From the NCBI GenBank assembly GCA_035495555.1, contig DATJFQ010000072.1, positions 1-11,829 of the forward strand: a DNA stretch of 11,829 nt, given 5' to 3'. The notes under the pieces were generated by a model. It did no database searches and had not been told where the DNA came from. It worked only from the letters and a program-made list of their open reading frames with translations. Origin of the DNA: DATJFQ01 sp035495555 (lineage in GTDB: Bacteria; Acidobacteriota; Vicinamibacteria; Vicinamibacterales; 2-12-FULL-66-21). Both the position numbers and the translations under genes were made by a program. This document shows, piece by piece, positions 1-6,127 of this stretch; within the stretch, counting starts at the first letter, position 1, and each line of letters opens with the position of its first letter.

Positions 1-2532
1 TATACGGACAAGACCGAGCAGACCATCCTTGCCGACTTCAAGCGGCTGTGGGCGACCAACTTTCTCGACGACCTCTCGGCGGAGACCTACGACTACGTCT
101 TCAGCAACGGCGTGGTCGGCAAGATCATCCTCTACAACATGGAGGAGCGGCAGCGCGTCAAGATCGTCGACTACGTCGGCAGCAAGAAAGTCGAGATGTC
201 GAAGATCGACGACGAGCTGAAGAAGAAGGGCATCCGCATCGCCCTCGACTCGTTCGTCGACCCGGGCCTGGTCAAGCAGGTCGCCACGGTCGTGCACGAC
301 CTCTACGCCGACGAGGGCTACGAGTACGCCGAGGTCAAGCCCGAGATCAAGCCGGTCAGCTCCGCGACCAAGACCGTCAACCTGACGTTCCACATCACGG
401 AAGGCCCCAAGGTCCGCATCCGCAAGGTCGACTTCGCGGGCAACTCCGCGATCCCCGACGGCAAGCTCGCGCGCCAGATGAAGGACAACAGGGGACCCAA
501 CCCGTGGCTCTTCCTCTTCAGCCACGGCGGCACCTACACGGAGAGCAAGTTCGAGGACGACGCCGACAAGGTGCAGCAGTTCTACCGTGAGGAAGGCTAC
601 GTGCGCGCGCAGATCGGCCAGCCGCAGCTGCGCATCCTCGAGGACGAGAAGGACGGCAAGACGCGGTGGGTCGAGCTGCAGATTCCGGTCACCGAGGGGC
701 CGCGCTACCGCGTCGGCCAGATCGATTTCTCCGGCAACACCGTCGTCAAGACCGAGGGGCTGCGCCCCCTGTTCAAGCTCGCGCCGGGGGACTGGTTCAA
801 CGAGAAGCGGATCCGCAAGGGCTTCGAGAAGGCGCGCGAGGTCTACGGCACCGGCGGCTACTTCGAGTTCACCGGCGCGCCCGAGTACGCGTTCCCCAAC
901 GATCCCAAGGATCCGTCGCAGCCGGCGGACGGGGCTTCGCCTTCGGCTCCTCCGGCGCCGGCAGGCGAGGGATCCGGCCCGCCCAAACCGGGCGATGCGG
1001 CGCCGGCGGCGGATCCCAAGACGGCGGCGGCGGTCAAGAAGGCCGGCAACGCGCCGATCGTCAACATCACGATGCGCCTCGACGAAGGCAAGCAGTACTT
1101 CGTCCACCGCATCACCTTCGCCGGCAACACGACGACCCGCGACAACGTCATCCGCCGCGAGATTCGCCTCTTCGAGGGCGGCGTCTTCAACACCGAAGCG
1201 CTGAAGTACAGCGTGAAGCGGCTCAATCAGCTGGGTTATTTCAAGCCGCTCGAGGGCGAGGCGATCGACGTCCAGAAGACGCCCGACAAGGAGGCGCAGG
1301 TCGACGTCCGGCTGAAGTTCGAGGAACAGAACCGCAACCAGATCACCTTCGGCGCGGGCGTGTCGCAGTACGAAGGGTTCTTCGGCCAGCTGGCGTTCCA
1401 GACGTCGAACTTCATGGGCCGCGGCGAAACGTTCAGCGTGTCGGCGCAGCAGGGCAACCTCGCGAAGAACTACCAGGTGGGCTTCACCGAGCCGTTCCTC
1501 TTCGACCGTCCGATCACCGCAGGGGTCAACGTCTTCCACCAGTCCATCCAGTACCAGCTGCAGTTCACGCAGATCTCGACCGGCATCAATACCGTCTGGG
1601 GATTCCCGGCCGGTCCGTTTTCGCGCTGGTTCGTCAACTACAGCTATCAGAACGTCCGCGTGACGGACATCAACCCGGCCTACACGTCGGCGCAGGTCAC
1701 GCAGAACAATCCGTTCCTCGTGGACACGCTGCTGCTCGGCCAGGCGAACCAGGAACGCCGGATCAGCAAGATCGGACCGAGCTACGTCTACAACACGGTC
1801 GACAACCCGATCTTCCCGACGCAGGGCCGCCGCTATTCGCTCTCGGTCGACGTCGCGGGTCTCGGCGGCGACAGCAAGTTCATCAACCCGAAGGCGGAGG
1901 GCATCTGGTATTTCCAGCAGACGCACCGCACGTCGCTCGGATTGCGCGCGGCGGCGGAGTACATCGCGCCCTACGGCAGCGGCGGGTGCAGCGTCAACGG
2001 GCTGACGGTGAGCTGCCTGCCGATTTTCGAGAAGCTGTTCCTCGGCGGCGAGTACAGCGTCCGCGGCTATGATCTGCGCAGCATCGGCCCGCGCGACCCC
2101 GCGACGCAGCTGGTGATCGGCGGCAACAAGAGTCTGCTCTTCAACGCCGAATACATGATCACCATCGCCGGACCCGTGCGCCTCGTGCTGTTCTACGACG
2201 CGGGCCAGGTGCGCGACGAAGGAGAGAACTTCAGCTGGACGGAGCCGCTGACGAAACACACGGTCATCAATCAGCTGACGCCGTTCCCCGGCGACCCGTA
2301 CTATTTGATCTCGACGCTCAACAAGCCGTATCTGTCGACGGACGAGCAGATCGGGACGACCAGCGCGTTCAAGACGTCGACGGGCGCCGAGATCCGGTTC
2401 TTCATGCCGGTGCTGAACGTGCCGTTCCGGTTGATCTTTGCGATGAACCCGCAGCGCGGCGGCGTCCTCGACAACAATCTGCAGCCGGAGAAGAAGTTCA
2501 AGTTCCGCTTCGCGGTGGGCACGACGTTCTGA
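1..2532 (+). CDS. bamA: BamA (Omp85) outer membrane protein assembly factor, 5'-truncated
   Basis: The frame is open from the first base of the window, so the N-terminus and any signal peptide lie outside; 843 codons are visible, ending at TGA 2530-2532. BamA is the barrel core of the BAM complex and folds and inserts beta-barrel proteins into the outer membrane. Seen: the end of a first POTRA domain (to about residue 53), then repeated POTRA patterns at about 54-130, 131-238, 239-355 and 356-435, each of the last three opening with a F-x-G-N turn (DFAGN, DFSGN, TFAGN). A 16-strand-type barrel follows to the C-terminal phenylalanine (GTTF), the usual outer-membrane beta-signal. The diagnostic loop-6 motif VRGY is at 687-690. 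Odd: a Pro/Ala/Gly-rich insert of about 50 residues (302-350) interrupts the fourth POTRA, and a cysteine pair (C663, C672) sits in a probable surface loop before VRGY. skp follows 85 bases downstream, the usual neighbour. The family call is secure; other Omp85 members such as TamA are unlikely given the POTRA number and skp. Confidence 0.95.
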   Translation, partial: YTDKTEQTILADFKRLWATNFLDDLSAETYDYVFSNGVVGKIILYNMEERQRVKIVDYVGSKKVEMSKIDDELKKKGIRIALDSFVDPGLVKQVATVVHDLYADEGYEYAEVKPEIKPVSSATKTVNLTFHITEGPKVRIRKVDFAGNSAIPDGKLARQMKDNRGPNPWLFLFSHGGTYTESKFEDDADKVQQFYREEGYVRAQIGQPQLRILEDEKDGKTRWVELQIPVTEGPRYRVGQIDFSGNTVVKTEGLRPLFKLAPGDWFNEKRIRKGFEKAREVYGTGGYFEFTGAPEYAFPNDPKDPSQPADGASPSAPPAPAGEGSGPPKPGDAAPAADPKTAAAVKKAGNAPIVNITMRLDEGKQYFVHRITFAGNTTTRDNVIRREIRLFEGGVFNTEALKYSVKRLNQLGYFKPLEGEAIDVQKTPDKEAQVDVRLKFEEQNRNQITFGAGVSQYEGFFGQLAFQTSNFMGRGETFSVSAQQGNLAKNYQVGFTEPFLFDRPITAGVNVFHQSIQYQLQFTQISTGINTVWGFPAGPFSRWFVNYSYQNVRVTDINPAYTSAQVTQNNPFLVDTLLLGQANQERRISKIGPSYVYNTVDNPIFPTQGRRYSLSVDVAGLGGDSKFINPKAEGIWYFQQTHRTSLGLRAAAEYIAPYGSGGCSVNGLTVSCLPIFEKLFLGGEYSVRGYDLRSIGPRDPATQLVIGGNKSLLFNAEYMITIAGPVRLVLFYDAGQVRDEGENFSWTEPLTKHTVINQLTPFPGDPYYLISTLNKPYLSTDEQIGTTSAFKTSTGAEIRFFMPVLNVPFRLIFAMNPQRGGVLDNNLQPEKKFKFRFAVGTTF

Positions 2533-2596
2533 CGATGTGAGGGGTAGGCGCGCCGACAGGCGCCGTAAGGGGTCCGGGGCGATGCTTCCGGCGACA

Positions 2597-2607
2597 AGAG
2601 GAAAGGG
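2597..2607 (+). promoter_or_regulatory. Ribosome binding site deciding the skp start
   Basis: A purine run (AAGAGGAAAGGG region) ends 10 bases before ATG 2618. It supports that ATG over the upstream in-frame ATG at 2537, which would add 27 residues ahead of a clear signal peptide. The 2533-2617 gap otherwise holds only a weak 5-bp GC stem (2547-2551 with 2560-2564). Confidence 0.5.
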
Positions 2608-2617
2608 CTTTATAACA

Positions 2618-3268
2618 ATGAGACTGAAATTGATGATCCCGGCTGCCATGGCGTTCGTGCTGGCAGCCGCGTCGGCGTTCGCGCAAACAGGGCAGCCGCC
2701 GGCGGGGCAGACACCGGCGCAGCCGCAGCCGCCGGCGACGCAGGCGCCCGCGAAACCGGCGGTGCCCGCGCAGCCGCCTGCCTTGAAGCCGCCGGCCCCG
2801 TTCCCGCAGGACTCGAAGTTCGCGTTTGTCGACATCAACGCGGTCGCCGCGAATTCGAGCGCGGGCAAGGAGGCCAGCAACAGGCTGAAGGCCCTCCAGG
2901 ACAAGAAGCTCGCCGAGATCAACGACAAGAACAAGCAGCTGCAGGCGGCGCAGGCGAAGCTCAATACCGGCGGGGCGGTCCTGAACGACTCGGCGCGAGC
3001 GCAGCTGGAGAAGGACGTCGATCGCATGCAGCGCGACATCCAGTTCACGCAGCAGAACGCCCAGGCCGAGTACAACGAGCTGCAGGAAGACCTCCGGAAC
3101 GAATTCCAGAAGAAACTGATGCCGATCATCGACGCGCTCGCGACGGAGAAGGGCCTCTACGCGATCTTCAGCGTCGGCGACGCGGGCGCGATGTACGTGC
3201 ACCCGGGTCTCGATCTGACGGCGGAAGTCGTCAAGCGTCTCGACGGAACGCCGTCGACCGCGAAGTAG
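2618..3268 (+). CDS. skp: Skp/OmpH-family periplasmic chaperone with proline-rich linker
   Basis: 216 residues. Skp is a trimeric periplasmic holdase that shields unfolded outer-membrane proteins on their way to BamA. Start chosen at ATG 2618 because it begins a textbook signal peptide: MRLK, a hydrophobic core, then AFA before Q23 as the likely cleavage site. Residues 23-64 are a low-complexity Pro/Ala/Gln segment (about 42 residues) that typical Skp lacks. From about 66 the OmpH pattern begins (SKFAFVDINAV), followed by a long Lys/Gln/Glu/Ala-rich coiled coil (about 85-165) and the terminal return segment (FQKKLMPIIDALATEKG, then IFSVGDAG and a DLTAEVVKRL helix), which matches the family's beta-body plus tentacle layout. 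Position directly after bamA agrees. The linker may tether the trimer or contact other periplasmic factors (inference). No other assignment is likely. Confidence 0.9.
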   Translation: MRLKLMIPAAMAFVLAAASAFAQTGQPPAGQTPAQPQPPATQAPAKPAVPAQPPALKPPAPFPQDSKFAFVDINAVAANSSAGKEASNRLKALQDKKLAEINDKNKQLQAAQAKLNTGGAVLNDSARAQLEKDVDRMQRDIQFTQQNAQAEYNELQEDLRNEFQKKLMPIIDALATEKGLYAIFSVGDAGAMYVHPGLDLTAEVVKRLDGTPSTAK

Positions 3269-3271
3269 CGC

Positions 3272-3345
3272 TGGTGGATGAATTCGTGAGTTGGTGAATT
3301 GTCGTCTCTGATTCACCAATCACCAACTCCCGAATTCACCAATTG
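3272..3345. repeat. Intergenic hairpin repeat built of TTGGTGAA-like units
   Basis: Arms 3281-3297 and 3320-3336 are 17 bases each and complementary with one mismatch (T3287/C3330); TGGTG 3272-3276 with CACCA 3337-3341 extends the stem beyond a 4-base bulge. The loop is about 22 bases, and GGTGAAT 3293-3299 can alternatively pair with ATTCACC 3311-3317. The arms are made of near-repeats of an 8-base unit (TTGGTGAA and variants, with AATTCG spacers). No T-run follows, so it is not a standard intrinsic terminator. It fills most of the skp to fabZ-lpxA gap and is AT-richer than its surroundings, as expected for an inserted palindromic element. Confidence 0.75.
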
Positions 3346-3348
3346 CAG

Positions 3349-3354
3349 TACACT
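3349..3354 (+). promoter_or_regulatory. Candidate -10 box for leaderless fabZ-lpxA transcript
   Basis: TACACT fits the TANNNT form of a sigma-70 -10 element and ends 8 bases before GTG 3363. No Shine-Dalgarno sequence precedes that GTG (the leader is pyrimidine-rich, CCTCCCCC). A transcript starting at or next to the GTG would therefore be leaderless. No convincing -35 is visible. Inference from spacing only. Confidence 0.35.
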
Positions 3355-3362
3355 CCTCCCCC

Positions 3363-4628
3363 GTGGTCTCCATCGACATCCCCGGCGCACTCGACAGGCT
3401 CTGCTACCGCTATCCCTCGCCGCTCGTCGACACGATCACCGAGCATGAACCGGGCCGCCGCCTCGTCGCCGTAAAGAACGTCACCGTCAACGAGGATTTC
3501 TTCCAGGGACATTTTCCGGGCGCGCCGTTGATGCCGGGCGTGCTCATGATCGAGACGCTGGCGCAGGTGGCGACCGTGCTCCTGATGCACGGTCCGGACG
3601 CGGCGACGTTCGAGCGGGTGTGGCTGCGCGGGGTGGACGATGCGAAGTTCCGCCGGCAGGTCGTGCCCGGCGATCGGCTGCAACTGGAGGTCACGCGTGG
3701 CGTGCGCCGGACGTCCATTCAGCGCGTGACGGCGGTCGCGCGCATCGATGGTGCCGTCGTCGCCGAGGCGGAACTCGTCCTCGGCGTCGAGTCCGCCGAT
3801 TCGAGCCGGGCATCGTCGGCCGACATCCATGCGACCGCCGTGGTGCACCCGGGAGCGCGCATCGGACCGGGGACGGTGGTGGGGCCCTTCGCAAGCATTG
3901 GAGAGCACGTCGTCATCGGGCGCAACTGCCGGGTCGGCGCGTCCAGCGTCATCGATGGATGGACGGAGATCGGCGACGGCAACGAAGTCTTCCCGATGGT
4001 GTCGATCGGACTCGTGCCGCAGGATTTGAAGTTCGGCGGCGAACCGACGCGCGTCCGGATCGGCAACCGGAACGTGATCCGCGAGTTCGTCACGATCCAT
4101 CGCGGAACGGCCGGCGGGGGAGGCGTCACGAGCATCGGCGATCACAACCTGCTGATGGCGTATACCCACATCGCGCACGACTGCCACGTCGGCAACGAGA
4201 CGATCTTCGGCAACGCCGCCACGCTGGCGGGCCACGTTGCGGTGGGCGACTACGCGAACGTGGGCGCCTTCTCCGGCGTGCACCAGTTCTGCCGCGTGGG
4301 CCGTCACGCATTCATCGGCGGCTACTCGGTCGTCACCAAGGACGCGCTGCCGTTCGTGAAGTCGGTGGGCAACCGCGCGCGCATTTACGGGATCAACACC
4401 ATCGGACTGCTGCGGCGCGGCTTTGCGCAGGAAACCATCACGAAGCTGCGGCGCGCGTATCGGTATCTGCTGCACTCGAACACGAGCCGTGCGCTGACCC
4501 AGATCGAGCGCGACCCGGCGCTGCGCTGCCCCGAGGTTCAGTACCTGGTGGAATTCATCCGCACGTCGACTCGCGGGGCAGGACTGCGTCGTCCGAGCCG
4601 GCGTTTGGAGGAAGTCGTCGACGAGTAG
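3363..4628 (+). CDS. fabZ-lpxA: FabZ-LpxA fusion: 3-hydroxyacyl-ACP dehydratase joined to UDP-GlcNAc O-acyltransferase
   Basis: One uninterrupted frame of 421 residues carries two normally separate enzymes. Residues 1-143 are a FabZ hot-dog domain: the active-site helix motif GHFPGAPLMPGVLMIE holds H50 and E64, matching the catalytic His/Glu pair; FabZ dehydrates 3-hydroxyacyl-ACP in fatty acid synthesis. After a short linker (145-152), residues 153-421 are a complete LpxA: left-handed beta-helix hexapeptide repeats (HPGARIGPG, GPFASIGEH and so on), the catalytic THIAHDC segment with H272 equivalent to E. coli His125, GNAATLAGHV, HQFC at 307-310 and the helical C-terminal domain with GINTIGLLRRGF. 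LpxA transfers a 3-hydroxyacyl chain from ACP to UDP-GlcNAc, the first lipid A step. G320 aligns with E. coli Gly173, the chain-length position, hinting at a longer acyl chain (inference). GTG 3363 is chosen because FabZ homology starts there; the true start could be slightly downstream. Both enzymes use the same acyl-ACP, so fusion could balance dehydration against LPS use. FabZ-LpxC fusions are known; this pairing is less familiar to me. Confidence 0.9.
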   Translation: MVSIDIPGALDRLCYRYPSPLVDTITEHEPGRRLVAVKNVTVNEDFFQGHFPGAPLMPGVLMIETLAQVATVLLMHGPDAATFERVWLRGVDDAKFRRQVVPGDRLQLEVTRGVRRTSIQRVTAVARIDGAVVAEAELVLGVESADSSRASSADIHATAVVHPGARIGPGTVVGPFASIGEHVVIGRNCRVGASSVIDGWTEIGDGNEVFPMVSIGLVPQDLKFGGEPTRVRIGNRNVIREFVTIHRGTAGGGGVTSIGDHNLLMAYTHIAHDCHVGNETIFGNAATLAGHVAVGDYANVGAFSGVHQFCRVGRHAFIGGYSVVTKDALPFVKSVGNRARIYGINTIGLLRRGFAQETITKLRRAYRYLLHSNTSRALTQIERDPALRCPEVQYLVEFIRTSTRGAGLRRPSRRLEEVVDE

Positions 4629-4656
4629 AGAACCGAATACAGACGTTCTGGTTCGA

Positions 4657-4733
4657 TCGGGCGCGAGTGCGGCGGTTCATCGGATGAACTGGAACGTGCC
4701 GGCGAACCACCGAACCCACCGTACCGCCGAACT
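4657..4733. repeat. Degenerate inverted repeat with GAAC/CCACCG-type units
   Basis: The 133-base gap between the convergent fabZ-lpxA and lipoprotein genes contains short-period units (CCACCGAAC, CCACCGTACCGCCGAACT) at 4707-4733. Their complement resembles 4657-4681 (CGGGCGCGAGTGCGGCGGTT), giving an imperfect stem. Also present: a 7-bp perfect palindrome arm pair GTTCATC 4675-4681 / GATGAAC 4683-4689, and GACGT-GT-ACGTC at 4744-4755 just outside the lipoprotein stop. It may act as a two-way transcription barrier, but no T-run is seen. Alignment is by eye and weak. Confidence 0.35.
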
Positions 4734-4761
4734 CCCGAACTGCGACGTGTACGTCAGTGCG

Positions 4762-5175
4762 TCAGGGATGCAGCACCGTCACCGTGAAGGAAACCGGCGT
4801 GTCCGCCGCGACATTCCCGGTGTCGTACAGGTGCACGCAGTAATTGCCTTTCGTCGAAGCGTTCGCCTGGAGCAACGACCCCGTCGTCCCAGCCGGGTTC
4901 ACCAGCACAACCTGACACGTCGTGCCGTCCCAGGTGCCGAGCGCAAACCCGACCTGTACGGTTGAGAGCGGCGTCAGTGACGTAATCGTGGCCGCAACAA
5001 CGCCTGGCCCGCCGACGGCGAATGTGTCCGTGACCGCCCCGTTCTTAGTGATCGTGCCCGTGAGCGTGTCCGTCGTGGGAGTGGTTGGCGTGATTGGGTT
5101 ACTCGAGCTGCCGCACCCCGCGGCCAGCGGCATCACCGCAAGCAGTGCCGCGATCAGGTTTCTCCGTCCCTTCAT
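4762..5175 (-). CDS. Small secreted lipoprotein of unknown function
   Basis: 137 residues on the minus strand. The N-terminus is a type II signal peptide: MKGRRN, a hydrophobic stretch, then the lipobox LAAGC with C21 as the lipidated residue. Residues 22-36 are a Ser/Thr/Pro-rich tether. The rest (about 37-137) reads as a beta-sandwich with alternating Thr/Val strands (TLTGTITKNG, VSFTVTVLHP) and two cysteines, C87 and C113, likely a disulfide. The pattern GNYCVHLYDTGN followed by FTVTV resembles bacterial pre-peptidase C-terminal-like (PPC-like) modules, but this is a fold-level guess. A strong AAGGAG lies upstream with proper spacing. It is convergent with fabZ-lpxA and divergent from lpxI, so it interrupts the lipid A cluster on the opposite strand. 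Coding reality is well supported by the signal peptide and ribosome site; no function is assigned. Confidence 0.85.
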   Translation of the reverse strand: MKGRRNLIAALLAVMPLAAGCGSSSNPITPTTPTTDTLTGTITKNGAVTDTFAVGGPGVVAATITSLTPLSTVQVGFALGTWDGTTCQVVLVNPAGTTGSLLQANASTKGNYCVHLYDTGNVAADTPVSFTVTVLHP

Positions 5176-5180
5176 TCAGT

Positions 5181-5186
5181 CTCCTT
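5181..5186 (-). promoter_or_regulatory. Shine-Dalgarno site of the lipoprotein gene
   Basis: On the minus strand AAGGAG stands five bases before the ATG (5175-5173). It is the strongest ribosome binding site in the window and fixes the start at a codon that begins the signal peptide. Confidence 0.75.
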
Positions 5187-5260
5187 ATGACCCGGGGCTC
5201 GCGCTACGCTCTCCATCAGACGATGATCGCCGCCGCTCGGCCGGGAACGGCACGTCTGTT

Positions 5261-5270
5261 TGCTAGACTA
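5261..5270 (+). promoter_or_regulatory. Candidate extended -10 promoter for lpxI, possibly bidirectional
   Basis: TGC-TAGACT is an extended -10 (TGN plus TANNNT) ending 9 bases before GTG 5279; no Shine-Dalgarno sequence lies in between, suggesting a leaderless lpxI transcript. The same bases read TAGTCT on the minus strand, also TANNNT, so the box could drive the divergent lipoprotein gene too, with a leader of about 80 bases. No -35 is visible. Prediction from sequence only. Confidence 0.4.
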
Positions 5271-5278
5271 TCCAGTTC

Positions 5279-6127
5279 GTGGCCACCATTGGAATCATCG
5301 CGGGGAACGGCCGGTTCCCCTTCCTTGCCCTGCAGGGCGCGCGCAGCCTCGGCCACGACGTCGTTGTCATCGCCGTCAAGGAGGAGGCGTTCCCCGAACT
5401 CGAGCAGGCTGCCCGTGAGGCCGGCGCCCAGGTACACTGGGTGTCCCTCGGACATCTAGGCAAGTGTATCAAGCTCTTGAAGGCCGCCGGGGTTGGCCAG
5501 GCCATCATGGCCGGACAGGTGAAGCACGCGAAGATTTTCTCCCGCATCGTTCCAGACCTGACGCTGCTGTCGGTGCTGACCCGGCTGAAGGCACGGAACA
5601 CAGACGCGCTGATCGCCGCGGTAGCCGACGTCCTGCGCGGGGACGGAATCGAGCTGCTGAACTCGACGGTGTTTCTGGAGCCGCTGCTGGCGCGAAGCGG
5701 CACGCTGTCGCGCCGCGCGCCGGACGCGTCGGAGGTCGAGGACTTTGCGTTCGGCTACCGCATGGCCGATGCGATCGCCGGCCTGGATATCGGACAGACG
5801 ATAGTGGTCAAAGACAAGGCGGTGGTGGCAGTCGAAGCCATGGAAGGAACCGACGCGGTGATACGTCGGGCGGGAGAGATCGCGGGGAATGGCACGCGCG
5901 TCGTGAAGGTCGCGAAGCCCGCCCAAGACATGCGCTTCGACGTCCCTGTCGTCGGTGTCGCGACGATCGAATGCATGCGCGTGTCCGGCGCAACCGCGAT
6001 CTCGCTCGATGCGGGACGGACGCTCGTCGTCGATGGCAGCCGGTTCTTCGCGGCGGCCGATGACGCCGGCATCGCGGTCGTCGGCCGCGACGTGAGCGCC
6101 GCCGCTGTGGGAGCTTCCGGTGAGTGA
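5279..6127 (+). CDS. lpxI: LpxI, UDP-2,3-diacylglucosamine pyrophosphatase
   Basis: 282 residues, the usual size for LpxI (formerly DUF1009). The enzyme hydrolyses UDP-2,3-diacylglucosamine to lipid X (2,3-diacylglucosamine 1-phosphate) and UMP in the lipid A pathway, and replaces LpxH where that is missing. Seen: N-terminal IGIIAGNGRFP at 4-14, typical of the family's nucleotide-binding N-domain; MAGQVKHAKIF at 77-87; LKARNTDALI at 103-112; ELLNSTVFLEPLL at 125-137; and the C-terminal catalytic-domain signature KVAKPAQDMRFDVPVVG at 210-226, with conserved acidic residues D217 and D221. GTG 5279 is chosen because homology begins at residue 2 and a -10-like box lies just upstream. Its last 8 bases overlap the next gene, so the two are translationally coupled. 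The assignment is secure from motifs and context. Confidence 0.93.
   Translation: MATIGIIAGNGRFPFLALQGARSLGHDVVVIAVKEEAFPELEQAAREAGAQVHWVSLGHLGKCIKLLKAAGVGQAIMAGQVKHAKIFSRIVPDLTLLSVLTRLKARNTDALIAAVADVLRGDGIELLNSTVFLEPLLARSGTLSRRAPDASEVEDFAFGYRMADAIAGLDIGQTIVVKDKAVVAVEAMEGTDAVIRRAGEIAGNGTRVVKVAKPAQDMRFDVPVVGVATIECMRVSGATAISLDAGRTLVVDGSRFFAAADDAGIAVVGRDVSAAAVGASGE

Noticed and set aside
2547..2564. Small GC hairpin between bamA and skp
   Set aside because: Only five pairs, no T-run, and such stems are frequent by chance at this GC content.
2498..3319. Minus-strand open frame opposite skp
   Set aside because: Composition is Arg/Leu-rich without domains; skp on the plus strand has a signal peptide and a recognisable fold.
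3281..3336. Intrinsic terminator after skp
   Set aside because: The stem is long and AT-containing with a large loop and no following T-run; better read as a repeat element.
3790..3830. Possible frameshift or assembly join creating the FabZ-LpxA fusion
   Set aside because: No stop, no start with a ribosome site and no homopolymer at the junction; both domains are complete and in the same frame. Read coverage would still be needed to exclude an error fully.
3336..4475. Minus-strand open frame of about 380 codons opposite fabZ-lpxA
   Set aside because: No recognisable domain and biased Arg/His/Asp composition; a shadow of the conserved plus-strand gene.
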